NCBI GenBank assembly: GCA_026874595.1 | Contig: CM049307.1 | Span: 1,947,579 to 2,011,578 of the forward strand | DNA from: Sipunculus nudus | Lineage: Eukaryota; Annelida; Sipuncula; Golfingiida; Sipunculidae | Length of the DNA: 64,000 nucleotides | Reading direction: 5' to 3' | Shown: positions 22,301-34,289 of the stretch, in pieces | Layout of the letters: the number at the start of each line of letters is the position of its first letter | How positions within the stretch are numbered: the first letter of the stretch is position 1 | Translations under genes and position numbers: made by a program | Notes under the pieces: generated by a model | Told to the model about the DNA's origin: nothing | What the model saw: only the letters and a program-made list of their open reading frames with translations | The model's database searches: none

Positions 22301-23588
22301 GCCCAGTGTAGGCCTCGCCTCAAGCGTGCATAATGTGATGAAAGGTCAACAAGGTCAACATACAGGTGACTCAAGAGGGGCTGGATTGAGCCTGGGTCTG
22401 ACATGGTCTCATAAAAACTTTAATAAAAGCTACAATATTTGGCCAATTTCTTTCAGCTTTCTACACTACAAAGATGAAATCCTTACGTGTGCATGATATG
22501 AAAATTATATCAACAGTGCTCTCAGGAAACTAATGTGCCATGGTCAAAGTTGGGCAAAATTTAAGGTACTAATTTTATATTTATACTAAACTTATAAAAT
22601 TTGAAAAATTCAGAACTAATTTTTGGTATTCAATTGAATCTTGATTAAATAATGTTACATCCCTGACAAAAAATCTCTAGCTTCAGCAATCCTCTTGTTA
22701 AGGGAGTAAATATATTTCTTGATTTTTTAAAAAGTGCATTATGTTTGGGCCCATAAATTAAAACAATTACGCAATACTGACATCATTTCTGGTATGTGCA
22801 TAGCGAAGGTATAGAAAAATATGTATATTATATATGATCAAAGTCAGATCAGTGGTTTTGATATTAGGCAATCTTACAGTGTAACAATGGGTTTTTAATG
22901 GAAAAATGAAGTTTTTCATTAATATCTCGAAGGAATTAAGTCCTAGTGATCAAATTCTTGGCATGGTAGGGGATTTTGGAGATATCTAACTGTATGCCAA
23001 ATTTGAGGAACTTAGAACTGAAGCTGGGGAGCTGAGCTCTAGCAAACTGCATAACACTAGCTTGATGTAAACAATATGTGACATGGGGCTTAAAAACTTG
23101 AATAAAATCTATAGTTTTTGATCAACTGGTTTCAAATTTTTGGTGTTAACAGTTGAAATGGTAATAAAATCTTTAACACTTTTGGTCTTAAGTGACCAAA
23201 TATCTTTCCTGATTCTTTTACAAAGTCCATTATGTTTGGGCCCATAACTTTTTAAAATTAAATAATACTGACTCAATTTCTGGCATGTACATAGGAACTA
23301 TATAGAGGAATATTTATGATAAATATGAAGAAAACCAGATGAGTGGTTTTGATATTAGGCAGTCCTGAAGTGTGAAAATAGATTTCTAATAAAAAAATTG
23401 AGGTTTTTCCTTAATATCTGGAAGGAACGAAGTCCTATTGACCCAATTTTCGGCATGGTAGGAGATTTTGGGGACATCTAACTGTATGCCCAATTTCAGA
23501 TTCGTAGGTCCAATGGTGTCGAAACTTGCCAGTCTTATGGACGGACGGACAGACAGACAGACGGACGGACGACGTACAATGGACCACG
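19366..23588 (+). mobile_element. Family A element interrupted by a family B element
   Basis: The 5' end is ACAAGGGACCCATGGGTCAC with GCTCAGCTGTTATATATG, matching the copies at 7337 and 39311. It is interrupted at 19955 and resumes at about 21840 with the sequence found next in intact copies (GGACTA..TTTCACATCAAT). It lacks a piece of about 200 bp around 23160. It ends abruptly at about 23588 inside GGACCACGA, so the last 50 bases with the 3' hairpin are missing. Confidence 0.85.
19955..21839 (+). mobile_element. Family B element nested in family A
   Basis: About 1.88 kb with clear limits because the host element resumes after it. It starts ACAAGGGACCCATGGGTCAT with GCTCAGCTGAAGTTTG and ends with a GGACGGCC tract, the AGCTCA/TGAGCT hairpin and an A-run. 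The insertion point is within an A-run of the host (TTATATTAAAA). A poly-G tract of 15 lies at 20976-20990. The 3' 600 bp is related in sequence to the 3' part of family A (phrases TTTGGGCCCATAACTT and GGTTTTGATATTAGGCAG). Confidence 0.85.
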
Positions 23589-23885
23589 AATGAATGAATC
23601 TTTCATAACAAATTGTTTGATGTATGGTTATCATTTTAATTAGACAGACAATTAAGTAGGGAATTTAGTTAATCTTTGATTTTCCATTATGTAATAATTG
23701 CAGTAACTGTTAGCTTTTTAATTGCCTTTAGACAACAGATCTTAATAAGTAAGGTGTCAGACATCAACACATTCAACAGTTGACACATAGGACACACAAT
23801 ACCATTTTGTGACTGGGTTCAAGTAAGCCTAAAGGTGTGATATTCATAATTGTTAGGAGAAGCACAGGAGCTAGGGAAATGTAGA
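23589..23885. other. Short single-copy stretch
   Basis: No repeat, gene or signal recognised between the truncated family A element and the family E fragment. Confidence 0.5.
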
Positions 23886-24790
23886 CTAGAATATCAGCAG
23901 AAGCTGACAAAAGCCCTCAGCAAAAAGAACAGTGTTTAGAGGTGGTAACAGTAACAAGTACTAAATATCTGTTCTCACATGGATGTATATCTGTACATGT
24001 CTCAGTTATAAATTTAAAATGGAGAGGTATGTACCATGATTCATAACAATCCACCAAATGCTTCCTGAAATATAAGCTTCTAAGTTTTATTCTATAATAA
24101 GCTCTGTGACCTTGAAAAGTAGGTCAAGGTCACCCATCTTCAAACTTGACTGAGATTTTGTCGATATACATGTTCAACAAAGAAATAAAATTCCTATTGT
24201 GAATCATTTTAGAGATATCCTGCTCACAAGGCCAAAGTTAAAAAATCCAAGAAAAATTCATTAAAAAGCAGAAATTTTAGGTGATGCCACCAAACTTGTG
24301 CAGCAGTTACAGACCATCAGTCCCTATGATCATAGTAAGTATTGTGAAAATCCAACAAATGGTTCCTGAGAAATAAGCTTCTAAATGTTTTTTCTATAAT
24401 CAGCTCTAAAACGTAGAAAAATAGGTCAAGGTTACCCATCTTCGAACCTGATCGAGATTTTGTCAATATACATCTTCACCGAAAAAATAATATTCCTAAG
24501 GTGAATCCTTTTAGAGATATCCCGCTCACAAGCCCAAAGTTGAAAAATCAGATAAAAATTAAATAAAAAATCAGAAATTGTAGATGGTGCCACCAAACTT
24601 GTGTAGCAGGTACAGACTATCAGTCCCAATAATCATAGTAAGATTTGTGAAAATCCACCAAATGATTACTGCATGAATAATAAGCATCTAAGTGTTTTTC
24701 TATAATCAGCTCTAAAATGTAGAAAAATAGGTCAAGGTCACCCATCTTCGAACCTGACCGAGATTTTGTCGATATACATCTTTACCAAGG
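23886..24790 (+). mobile_element. Family E element, 5' portion
   Basis: Begins CTAGAATATCAGCAGAAGCT then AAAAGCCCTCAGC as in the copy at 10827, but without the 2.1 kb insert. It shows three modules with AGGTCAAGGTCACCCATCTTC or close variants (24120, 24424, 24732), spaced about 305 bp, each followed by GAGATTTTGTC. It stops near 24790 with no 3' terminal hairpin, so the copy is truncated. Confidence 0.75.
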
Positions 24791-25069
24791 AAGTCAGACA
24801 GGAGATTACTGGGAGAGCTAGAGGAAACAGAAACCACCACTTGAGCATTATCATTGTTAAATTTTATTTAAAAAACTTGGAGTGAAGTACACTGGAACCA
24901 TAGAATTCTGTGTGAGAAAGTCAGCATCCTTTGGAATTTTCACTTTGGGTCTAAGTGAATTGGAATTTTCACTTTGGGTTTTTCAATTAACTGGAATTTT
25001 CTCCTTGGGTTGCCCATTAAATTGGAATTTGCACCTGTGGTTTTATATCTCTATTCTCAGGATATAAAA
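24791..25069. other. Short stretch with a small tandem repeat
   Basis: Contains a degenerate repeat of about 36 bp based on TTGGAATTTTCACTTTGGGT (24925-25040). No gene seen. Confidence 0.5.
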
Positions 25070-27493
25070 ACAAGGGACCCATGGGTCACGGCGCTCAGCT
25101 GTTATATATGATAAAAAATATGATTTGGGAAAGAGGCATATGCTGGTTTTGTGTGGTAATAAATATAAGCTTTATTATGAGTTGTTGGTGTTTAGCTTAT
25201 GTATGATTTTGATAGTATTTTTGGAGACAGGGAAGAGGATTGATTTCATTTATTTTATTAACAAATGGAGTGCTATTGTCACACAGATTTTGACCTGGCC
25301 ATATAACTTATAAGCAGCACATAAAATAAAAGAGTTCAACAATTTATTAAAATTTAATAACAAATGTTGTGCCAATATAATATTTATTAAAAATAATAAG
25401 AGAATCATATGATTTTTTTAAATAAAATATAACTGAACTAATTATTAAAATAATATTATAGAATATATGCATTCATGAATACATTTTGAAAGTATTTGCA
25501 CTGGTATTCAAATACTTTCATTTTTACCTGAATTCCCATTCTTATGCAAGAAATTTTATAATTGAGTACATATTCATATTCATATTCATATACATTTGCA
25601 AAGTATTTGCACCATGTCTGGTATTTATTCAGTTTTAGCCAAACAATGATGTGGAGGCAAATGCAAAATATGAAAAATATTCTATTGTAATGTTTTATAT
25701 TTATATAAGCATATGAGAAGCTAAGAGGAAAGGGTCCTCCTACTTGGTTATAGTAAAGTTCTCAATATATGATTGCAAACTAATACTCTGACAAGACTGT
25801 CATGAAGAAAAACAGTAAAAGTTTTGAGATACTGTGATGCATATGAAAAATTTACAGATGGACAGGCAAGTGGACAGAATGGACTAATACCTTCATTTCA
25901 CTTTCAAAGGAATAATGTATTTAAGTTTATATACAAGCCTATTTTTTAGCATATCCACTTTTTTCATTAATAGTTTTTATCTGATTCATTTTTTTTATTT
26001 ACAAGTGTTATAAATTTGTAATATAAAAGTGAAAATATAAGTTAAAATATTAGAATTCTAAGTTGCAATCATTATATATCCAGATTGTAGCTCACATTGG
26101 GTCATTTTATGCATACACATATATTTTATCATTTTTAAATCAAATGTTTAAACTGAATGTAAAAGAAAATAATGCCACAACATGGCATCTACAAAATTAT
26201 TCCTTGAATTCCTATTTAAAAGTTTTGCACATTGGAGTTTTCAGGACAAGCTTAATTTTATTCACCGAAATAAAATAAAAGATTCAGTAAATTTGATAAA
26301 ATAAAAACATCTTTTCAAATAAAGTATACACACTGTTGGTTGAATGAGGGACAAACAATATCATTATGCTAATTACAATCTAAGCTATAATTAATAACTG
26401 GAATTAATAGTCAATTTCACACCTGGTGAAGTTTTACTCTTCTGAAGTAAAGCATTACTTATCTGATGAACATCCATACTTTCATTGCAATACATCACTT
26501 TGTGGACACAATTAAATGTGCACTTTAATCACTGTAACCCTGGTGGTACAATCCAAAATCTAAAATGTAGCATGTCCAAGAATAAAATAAAATACAGAAA
26601 ATTATAACATTTATCTAGTTTATGCACCAGCTGGGGGTGGGGGGGGGGGGGGGGGTTGAGTGCAGGGCAGAGGAGAAGCCTGCTAGTAGTGGCCAAGCTG
26701 GTTCAAGGCAAGCTGCCTGGGTGTGTTACATAATGCAAGTGAAGGCTGTACTACTAGGTGGGCCAGATATAAACAACACTTGACATGGTGTATGAAAACT
26801 TGAATAAAAGCTACTCTTTTCAAACAATTTCTTTGAAATTTCAGATTTATAAGATTAAATCCTTATGTATATATGCTGTGAAAATTAAATAAACAGTGCT
26901 TACAGGGAAAAAACGTGCCACTGCCAAAGTTGGACAAAATTTAAGGTATTAATTTTTTATTTATGCTAATAACTTGAAAAATTTGCAAAATTCAGATCTA
27001 ATTTTGGGTAAACAATTTAATCTTGATTAAATAAAGTTATATTCCTAAAAAAAAGTCTTCAGCTTCAGCAATTCTCATGTTAAGTGAGCAAATATATTTC
27101 CTGATTTTTAAAAAATTGCATTATATTTGGGCCTATAACTTCAAGATAATACCCAATACCGACCTAATTTTTGGTATGTGCACAGAAAATATATGGAAGA
27201 ATATGAATACTAAATATGATCAAAAACAGATCAGTGGTTTTGATATTAGGCAGACTTGAAGTGTAACAATTGCTTTTTTATGGAAAACAGAGGTTTTTCC
27301 TTAATATCTCGAAGGAACGAAGTTTTAATGACCCAATTTTCGGTATGGTAGGAGATTTTGGGGACATCTAATGGTATGCAGAATTTTGGATTCGTAGGTC
27401 CAACGGTTTTAAAACGTGCCGGACCGCCGGACAGACGACGGACAAAGGACCACGACTATAGCTCAGATGACTAACAGTCAGCTGAGCTAAAAA
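25070..27493 (+). mobile_element. Chimeric A/B hairpin-ended element
   Basis: The first 580 bp are family A (5' end with GCTCAGCTGTTATATATG). From about 25653 the sequence switches to the early part of family B (GCAAATGCAAAATATGAAAA) and follows B to its end at 27493 (AGCTCAGATGACT, CAGTCAGCTGAGCT, A-run). It most likely arose from a B-in-A nest, as at 19366, by deletion across the junction. A poly-G tract interrupted by one T lies at 26633-26655. Confidence 0.8.
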
Positions 27494-28209
27494 TACAATC
27501 CTGATTAAACTTGTTATAAAATTACAATAAACTTGGTCAAAAGCAATATGTAAAGGAATACTTTTTACTCTCTAATGGTTATGTAGCAGCAAACTAATTG
27601 TAACCACCAAAACACAGTTCCACCACCACTGTAGCGTTCATGTCAGGAGAACTCCTCTGATGCCCCTGGACCATTTTTTCTGTAGGCATAATTATCAGGT
27701 TACATGTTTTATGGTGCCAATCAAAGACTGGGGTACAACCTGCAATCCTTTTGCATGTAGTGTCCACTTGTTTATCTTAGTAATAACAGCCCATATCTCA
27801 CGAGTGGTTCAATGTTTTAGGTAAAAATTGCCAATGCCCATGGATCTAGGATACATCCATCTCATACTCAAGACTGGTGGCACCATCTGCAATTGTTTTC
27901 AAGTGGTGTCTTTTTAATTCCTTTGGATGATATTAACTAATATCTCAGGAGTTGTTCATTGTATTGGTCTGAAAATTTTCATGTCCATCCATCTTGGATA
28001 GTTTTCTTGTAGACCAGACAGGTAGCACCACCTACCTTCCCATTTTCATAAAAAACATTGATGCCCTTCCTCAGGAGTGGTTTGCTTTATCAGCCTGAAA
28101 TTTTGCATATTCATAGATCCTGAATACTTCCATTTTGTACAAAAGCCTGTTGGGGTCACCTACAATTGTTTTCATGCAGCGTTTTCATTTTCTTGTCATT
28201 GTCTCCTAT
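27494..28209. repeat. Degenerate module repeat
   Basis: Weak repeats of about 100-120 bp with phrases such as CTCAGGAGTGGTT..TT, CACCACCTAC and CATGGATC/CATAGATC. It looks like an old tandemly organised dispersed repeat. No gene is recognised. Confidence 0.4.
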
Positions 28210-28545
28210 TTCTAGTATATTACTTGTTGGAATTTTTCTTGTCTTTTTCTCTTAATTCTAGCATCTTAATTATTGCTGCATCTTTATTCTCTTGATTCTA
28301 ACATTACTGCATGTTGGAACTTTTCTGGTCTTATCTCTAGACTCCAGCATTACTGATGTAACTTTCCTTGTCTTTTTCATTTGATTCTGGCATTACTGTT
28401 GTAACTTTTGTTTTCTTTTTCTCTTGATTCTAGCATTACTGTTGGAACTTTTCTGGTCTTTTCTCTTCATTCCAGTATTCCTGCTGTAACTTTCCTCATC
28501 TTTTTTTCTCTTGATTCTGGCATTACTGTTTTTGTTAACACTCCT
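28210..28545. repeat. Degenerate tandem repeat of about 54 bp
   Basis: Six or so copies of a pyrimidine-rich unit built on CTTGATTCTAGCATTACTG, TTGTAACTTTTC and TGGTCTTTTCT. The plus-strand open frames at 28077-28295, 28408-28608 and 28511-28696 come from this repeat. Confidence 0.75.
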
Positions 28546-30811
28546 TGCACAGAGTCATGGCATATTTTTTTCTGCAGGGTTTGGTCCAAATCTATCACAG
28601 ACTGGTGAAATCAATGTTTATTTCATGCCACACTGTACTTCAAAGAAACAGGCTTTCCTTTTTTCAAACTTCCTTCTCAGGCACACAGCTGCCTAAGTGT
28701 TAAACCCAGAAGTTTATTTACTGACATGGAGCATACCACACTAGCTTTTATACTGGGCAGTTACTTTAACAAGAATGTGACCATGAAATAGTTACTCAAA
28801 CACTTCTTGTTCAATATATCTTCAACATTTTGATCAAAAGAAAATCTGTTTCTCTTTAAAATGCATTTCCATTTCAAATGTGATAAAAGAAAACCAAAGA
28901 CCTATTTGATCTGAAAATCGTTCATAGCTATGTGTTCAATATACCCTGGTTGATCCAACAAAAATTTGTTTTCCTTTAAAAGGATCTTTCTTTTCCAAAT
29001 TACTGAAAGAAAATGGTAAACCTAAGGGTCTATAAGGTCTTAATTCCATATTTAGCCCCTGAGTTAGCTAGGCTGGTTTTAATATGGCATGGGATGATTT
29101 TTGATTGCATGAAAGTTCTGAGTTTATGAAACTATTTTGAGATTATATTTGGGACATATGATGTGACATGTGATGTAGCTTGGACCAGGGTTACTTTGTT
29201 AAGTAGCATAACCTTGTGTATCAGCAAAAATTATATGATGGCTTTGAGATTATGAAGTCTTCTTTCAGTGTTGCTTGGAGCGGTCTGTGTCCTTGTTTTG
29301 GGGCCTTAAGGTAAATGAACAAGTGATGGATGCAGAGAACAGCTGAACTTGTACTGATGTGTTATGGGTCCTGATCAGGGTTAAATGCCAGTGGTGCAGA
29401 ATTAATGTGAATCAATGGTATATGGTGGGAAAGAATATGCAGAAGGGAGATGTAATTGTATTACATGAATCAATGACCACCAGTCAATTCATGAAAGCCA
29501 CTGTGAGGGTGGGAGTGCAGTGGTTAAGTTTCATTCAAACCACCCTTCCCTTCAGTGATAAGACCACAGGCCTAGGTCTTAACCTTTAGTGGAATCCATC
29601 ATTTTCCCATCAAATGTTACTAACCAGAGAAGTACACAACCAGAAACTAATGAGAGCTAGATGCTTGCTCTTCATAAATTAATTATTATCATAATAACAT
29701 GCAATCTGTAATTCAGAGGAATAAAATGTATAGCAAACAAAAGTTTATAACTAAAGGTACACTATATGGGTTTGCAGAAATATACTGTCCCACTGCATGT
29801 TTTTACCAAAGGGTACAACAAAAACTTAAAAGCTTTGGGATTTAGCATTTTCTGAATTCAGAAAAAAAAGCTTCATGCTTTGATCACACTTTTTAACATT
29901 AACTTAAACAAAAAGATTTTCCAAACTTTGGGAGGGGCATATCATTTGCAGTTTTGCTATTATTATATTTATTATTATAATTTTTATTATTATTAATATA
30001 CATATATAAAATCCTCTGCATTATAGTATTATAGTTATCCACAGTGACATTTTGCTTTTGGGCCATTTTCTAGTTTAATTTGGCGTCAATTGTCACTTTT
30101 ACTTTGACATCAATTTTGCACTGTTCACTCATTCTTCCATGGACCTGATGCAAAATTTTCAACATCAAATTGTTACCATTATAACCAAGACACTGCATAT
30201 GGCATGTGTCTTTATCAAATTACATTAGGAAGCCTTGATGTTTCCTGTGCTTATGTCCAGCACTCATCTGTCTAGTTGGTCAGCATCCAATGGACCTTGA
30301 CAGTAATGGTCTTAAATAATTTAATAACTATAGGTTCCAACAACTTTTGTTGATTTGCTGGTCAGCAAGTACTTGCAGATGATATAAATTTACTTGTATG
30401 TCCCATGTGTCCCTAACCACCCTACACTAGAATTCAAAAGTCATGTCAGTTGCTGCCATGGTTATAATCAAGTGTCTAAGGAAATCTTGACTGAATTTAT
30501 TTATACTGACTGTGACTTCTGCTTGAACCTGTACAGGCCAGATTACATTTCTACTCTTTCATACTCTTTACATTCTACTCTTACTTTCCCATTACTAATC
30601 AGCTCGGTCTCTTGTGATTTTCATGGAATGCCTTGTACTGACAGTAAAATGTACCACCTACTGTTCATATCTGAAATGACTTACAGTAATGCTTATCAGT
30701 ATCAAACAGGTAACTTATTTATATTACTGTTTTATTACTTGATTATAAACATCAATTATAAAAAAAATAACCCAATTATTAAATATAATAACTGACACAT
30801 CTGTTATAAAG
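28546..30811. other. Single-copy AT-rich sequence
   Basis: No recognised exon, RNA gene or repeat. Two plus-strand open frames (29359-29589, 76 codons; 30394-30795, 133 codons) have no family signature, no codon bias I can judge and low-complexity Asn/Ile/Lys-rich ends. I treat them as chance frames. A short TTATTATTA-rich stretch lies at 29957-30000. Confidence 0.5.
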
Positions 30812-31528
30812 AGGAGGTGTGAGTATATACATCAAAAGAGTTGAGACATAAAAACAGTCATTGGTGTACAGTTGTAAGTATATACAACCAAAGTGAGACC
30901 TAAAAACAGTCATTGGTGAACAGGAGTGAATATATACAACCAAAGTGTCACGTCAAAACAGTCACTGGTGTACAGGAGTGAATATATAAAACCAAAGTGA
31001 GACCTAAATACAGTCACTGGTGTACAGGAGTGAATATATAAAACCAAAGTGAGACCTAAATACAGTCACTGGTGTACAGGAGTGAATATATAAAACCAAA
31101 GTGAGACCTAAATACAGTCACTGGTGTACAGGAGTGAATATATACAACCAAAGTGAGACCTAAATACAGTCACTGGTGTACAGGAGTGAATATATAAAAC
31201 CAAAGTGAGACCTAAATACAGTCACTGGCGTACAGGAGTGAATATATAAAACCAAAGTGAGACCTAAATACAGTCACTGGTGTACAGGAGTGAATATATA
31301 AAACCAAAGTGAGACCTAAATACAGTCACTGGTGTACAGGAGTGAATATATACAACCAAAGTGAGACCTTAATACAGTCACTGGTGTACAGGTCTGAGAA
31401 TATATGACCAAAGTGAGACCTTAATACTTCACTGGTGTACAGGAGTGAATATATACAACCAAAGTGAGACCAAAATACAGTCACTGGTGTACAGGTCTGA
31501 GAATATATGACCAAAGTGAGACCCTTAA
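30812..31528. repeat. 52-bp minisatellite array
   Basis: About 14 copies of a 52-bp unit containing TACAGGAGTGAATATATA, CCAAAGTGAGACCTAAA and CAGTCACTGGTG. Central copies are nearly identical and outer copies are more diverged, including units with TCTGAGAATATATG at the right end. Confidence 0.95.
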
Positions 31529-31541
31529 ATCAAAGTTATTG

Positions 31542-31705
31542 GCAAGGAGTATATATAAATATACTCCTTGCTGGAGAAAAACAGTCTGTTTCACGGGATG
31601 CGACCCGATCATCAGGTGAATGTGGTTAGATTCTAACCTGATGATCAGGTTGCATCCCGTAAAACAGACTTGTGAATTTACAGTGTTGTTTTTCTCCAGT
31701 GTTAT
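31542..31705. mobile_element. Foldback (hairpin) element with two adjacent palindromes
   Basis: 31542-31571 is a near-perfect 30-bp palindrome (GCAAGGAGTATA, short centre, TATACTCCTTGC). Directly after it, 31571-31616 pairs with 31637-31669 and 31684-31699. The arms carry CTGGAGAAAAACA / TGTTTTTCTCCAG and GTCTGTTT..ACGGGATGC / GCATCCCGT..AAACAGAC, then GATCATCAGG / CCTGATGATC around a loop of about 20 nt. The right arm has a 14-nt spacer between its two paired blocks. It resembles a MITE or foldback element, or a processed small hairpin. No coding capacity. Confidence 0.8.
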
Positions 31706-31739
31706 ACGACTCTGGCCTAGTCTGTAGGCCATAGAGCAC

Positions 31740-31924
31740 TTTACAACAGAGGGTAACTCTACCTTATATATAAATAAATATATATATATATATTATTAAA
31801 TTTATATATATATAAAAACTCCCTGGAATTTGTTATTTAAAAAATAGTCTTCCATATAATTTATATTATATCAATTTTACTGAAGATTAATATATTTTAA
31901 ACATATATTTTTGAGTGTTTAAAA
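31740..31924. repeat. TA-rich low-complexity stretch
   Basis: Runs of TATATA (31776-31790 and 31802-31813), with AT-rich sequence on both sides. No other feature. Confidence 0.7.
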
Positions 31925-32121
31925 TATCCTAATCTTGGGAGTTATTAAAAGCATTTAACCAAGGTTATAGTCAAGATTAAATGGAGAAAATATCCTAATC
32001 TTGGGAGTTATTAAAAGCATTTAACCAAGGTTATAGTCAAGATTAAATGGAGAAAATATCCTAATCTTGGGAGTTATTAAAAGCATTTAACCAAGGTTAT
32101 AGTCAAGATTAAATGGAGAAA
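31925..32121. repeat. 66-bp tandem repeat, three copies
   Basis: Three almost identical 66-bp units starting at 31925, 31991 and 32057 (TATCCTAATCTTGGGAGTTA through CAAGGTTATAGTCAAGATTA to GGAGAAAA). The identity suggests a recent duplication. Confidence 0.95.
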
Positions 32122-32268
32122 TAATGAGGTCCGATTCAGCAGAGTTCATATAATGATTACAATAACCTCAACCTAGTCACCTCTGGAACATCCATGAATA
32201 AATGAATACATATGGAGTATCTGTAGAGGAATATTGGTCCACAGGTTCATGCTTAACAAGACACTTTC

Positions 32269-32570
32269 AGGATTGGCTTCTATGTAGGGAGTGTACATAA
32301 TACGCCTGTATTAGCATTAGGATTGGCTTCTGTGTAGGGAGTGTACATAATACGCCTGTATTAGCAGTAGGACTATGTTGCCTTATTGATCTGTCATTTT
32401 GATGTTCTTTGGTGATGACAAAGCAGCCCTGGTGATGGCTGAGTAGATATATAGGGAGTGTACATAGTACCCCTGTATTAGCAGTAGGACTATGTTGCCT
32501 TATTGATCTGTCATTTTGATGTTCTTTGGCATTGACAAAGCAGCCCTGGTGATGGCTGAGTAGATATCTG
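32269..32570. repeat. Two interleaved local duplications
   Basis: A block of about 52 bp (AGGATTGGCTTCTRTGTAGG through TACATAATACGCCTGTATTA) occurs at 32269 and 32321, with a partial third copy at 32452. A following block of about 88 bp (ACTATGTTGCCTTATTGATC through GATGGCTGAGTAGATAT) occurs at 32371 and about 32489. Copies are nearly identical. Confidence 0.85.
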
Positions 32571-33618
32571 GATCCACTAAATGCCTGCAGTCCTCTTTAC
32601 TTGCTGTCTGTCATCAATACAACCTGACAGACAGCCCCCTGCCATCCACTCCATCTCTAACAATTCAATCCTAAAACCACAACACTATATACGACACAAT
32701 ATTTTTATACATTAGTTAAACCAATCCTGTTATGGTTTCATTTGAGACTTCATGAAACAGATATCAGTACTCTAAAATTTACATTCATAAAAATACTGTG
32801 TCTGGTTTCACTAATATTGAAAGGATATTCTGGTAGGGTTGCCATGGAAATAAACGGTAGATACCTGGCTGTCTCAACTGACAATCATTATTGTGATGTC
32901 ATAAAGGTTTCCATGTTTCTGTAAAGAATTTTCTCTGTTTGCCATAAATGTCTGGAAAGTTAGGTATATGTTATCCATGAACCAATGCAAGTTATATTTA
33001 ATTTATTTTATAATGAAAGAATTTTACATAATTGTTGTATGTTATTAACCAAGTTTTTAAACATATCTTTCTTTTCTTTACAAGTGGACTTTATTTGTTG
33101 TACTAACTTGTTATTTTAAAATATTTTGATTACCAATATAAATAGAGATTGTTAAAGTGGAAACATCAAGATCAAGAGTGGTATTTTTACTATTATATGC
33201 TGTATTAACTTTTCTCACCACAGAATCATGAAGTAGTTGTATATTTCCAAATCAGTGGTTCAAACTTTTTCCATTCTATATACTTTCAAGTCCCCATGTT
33301 TCTGTTCAGAATTATCTTTACTCAGGCAGCCATCACCAAAATAAAATTGTATGTCTTTGAAACCAGAAAAAATAACTTTCTTTCTTCAGGAAGTTGAAAC
33401 AATTCTTTTCTGAAACTTTCACCAACTAGGATTAACCTACTGGCATTTTCTCAAACAAAACCAAAACATGAAAGAACTGGACACCAGATGAAGTGGTGTG
33501 TGTTATAAGTTACTCACATTGACTGATTCAGTTCTTGCTTCTCTGTACATACCCCATTTAGTTCATAATAAATCTTTTTACTGAATTACATGGTTTAATT
33601 TTTGTCCAAGTGAAATAT
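32571..33618. other. Single-copy intergenic or intron sequence
   Basis: AT-rich, with no repeat family or exon recognised. The plus frame 32742-32924 has no features of a real protein. Confidence 0.5.
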
Positions 33619-33692
33619 TCACTCTTTCTTCTTTCCACTGCTCCCACCCTGAGCATCAGGCTTGAAAATGGTACCAATCTCAAAAGCCTTCC
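33619..33692 (-). CDS. Candidate terminal exon, unknown gene
   Basis: On the minus strand a pyrimidine-rich run ending CTTCCAAG is followed by an open segment encoding KAFEIGTIFKPD and AQGGSSGKKKE, then TGA. The composition (hydrophobic/aromatic block, then a Gly/Ser/Lys tail) looks like a natural protein C-terminus, but I do not recognise the family. The acceptor is AAG, not the usual CAG/TAG, and no poly-A signal was checked beyond the stop. It could be the last exon of a gene nested in or upstream of PKC, a retropseudogene tail or chance. Confidence 0.25.
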
Positions 33693-34289
33693 CTTGGAAG
33701 AATACAAAATGAATGAGAAAAAGTGACCACACTCTATAAAATTGTATACTCAATCAAGCATCACACACATCCATCAAAAGAATTCGGTGAGGATTTTTTC
33801 TCAGTATTATAGGAGGATGTGGCCATTCCTTGTGGCCAAAAGTTATGTTCCCTTGAGTCTGGCCTACTTTCCAATTTACTGCGAAAAACTCAGCAAGCTC
33901 CATCATTCAGACTGTTCTGCTAGATGGATGTGAGTGGCTGATATTTCATCCATGTGAAGCCTGCCATGTTTGCATGTCATCCCACCATTTATCATCTGCA
34001 GGTGGTTGGAGCTGTTAAGTGTGTTATTGTTTGGAGGATTTGTAGACTGTTTTGGAGTTTCTTTGAATGCTGTCCCTGAAGTATCCCTGGCCAGTGGAAT
34101 CAGAAGAGGCAGTTAGCCTTTACCTGTCAAATTTTTTCATCTGATCTGTGGCAAAAGTATGATTTAAAGTCTGAGTAAACACCTCATTAAAACCTTTTCC
34201 ATAAACACTTATTCCATTGATAACAGCCCTATCTCCACGACACTTCAACTTCAGTGGAAACATTCATTTTTATAATTCCAGTTTAATTA
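33693..34289. other. Single-copy sequence
   Basis: No supported feature. The plus-strand frame 33742-33933 (63 codons) overlaps it and shows no family signature. Confidence 0.5.

Noticed and set aside
30394-30795. 133-codon plus-strand frame as a gene
   Set aside because: Ends in AT-driven Ile/Asn/Lys sequence, with no domain and no neighbouring exon.
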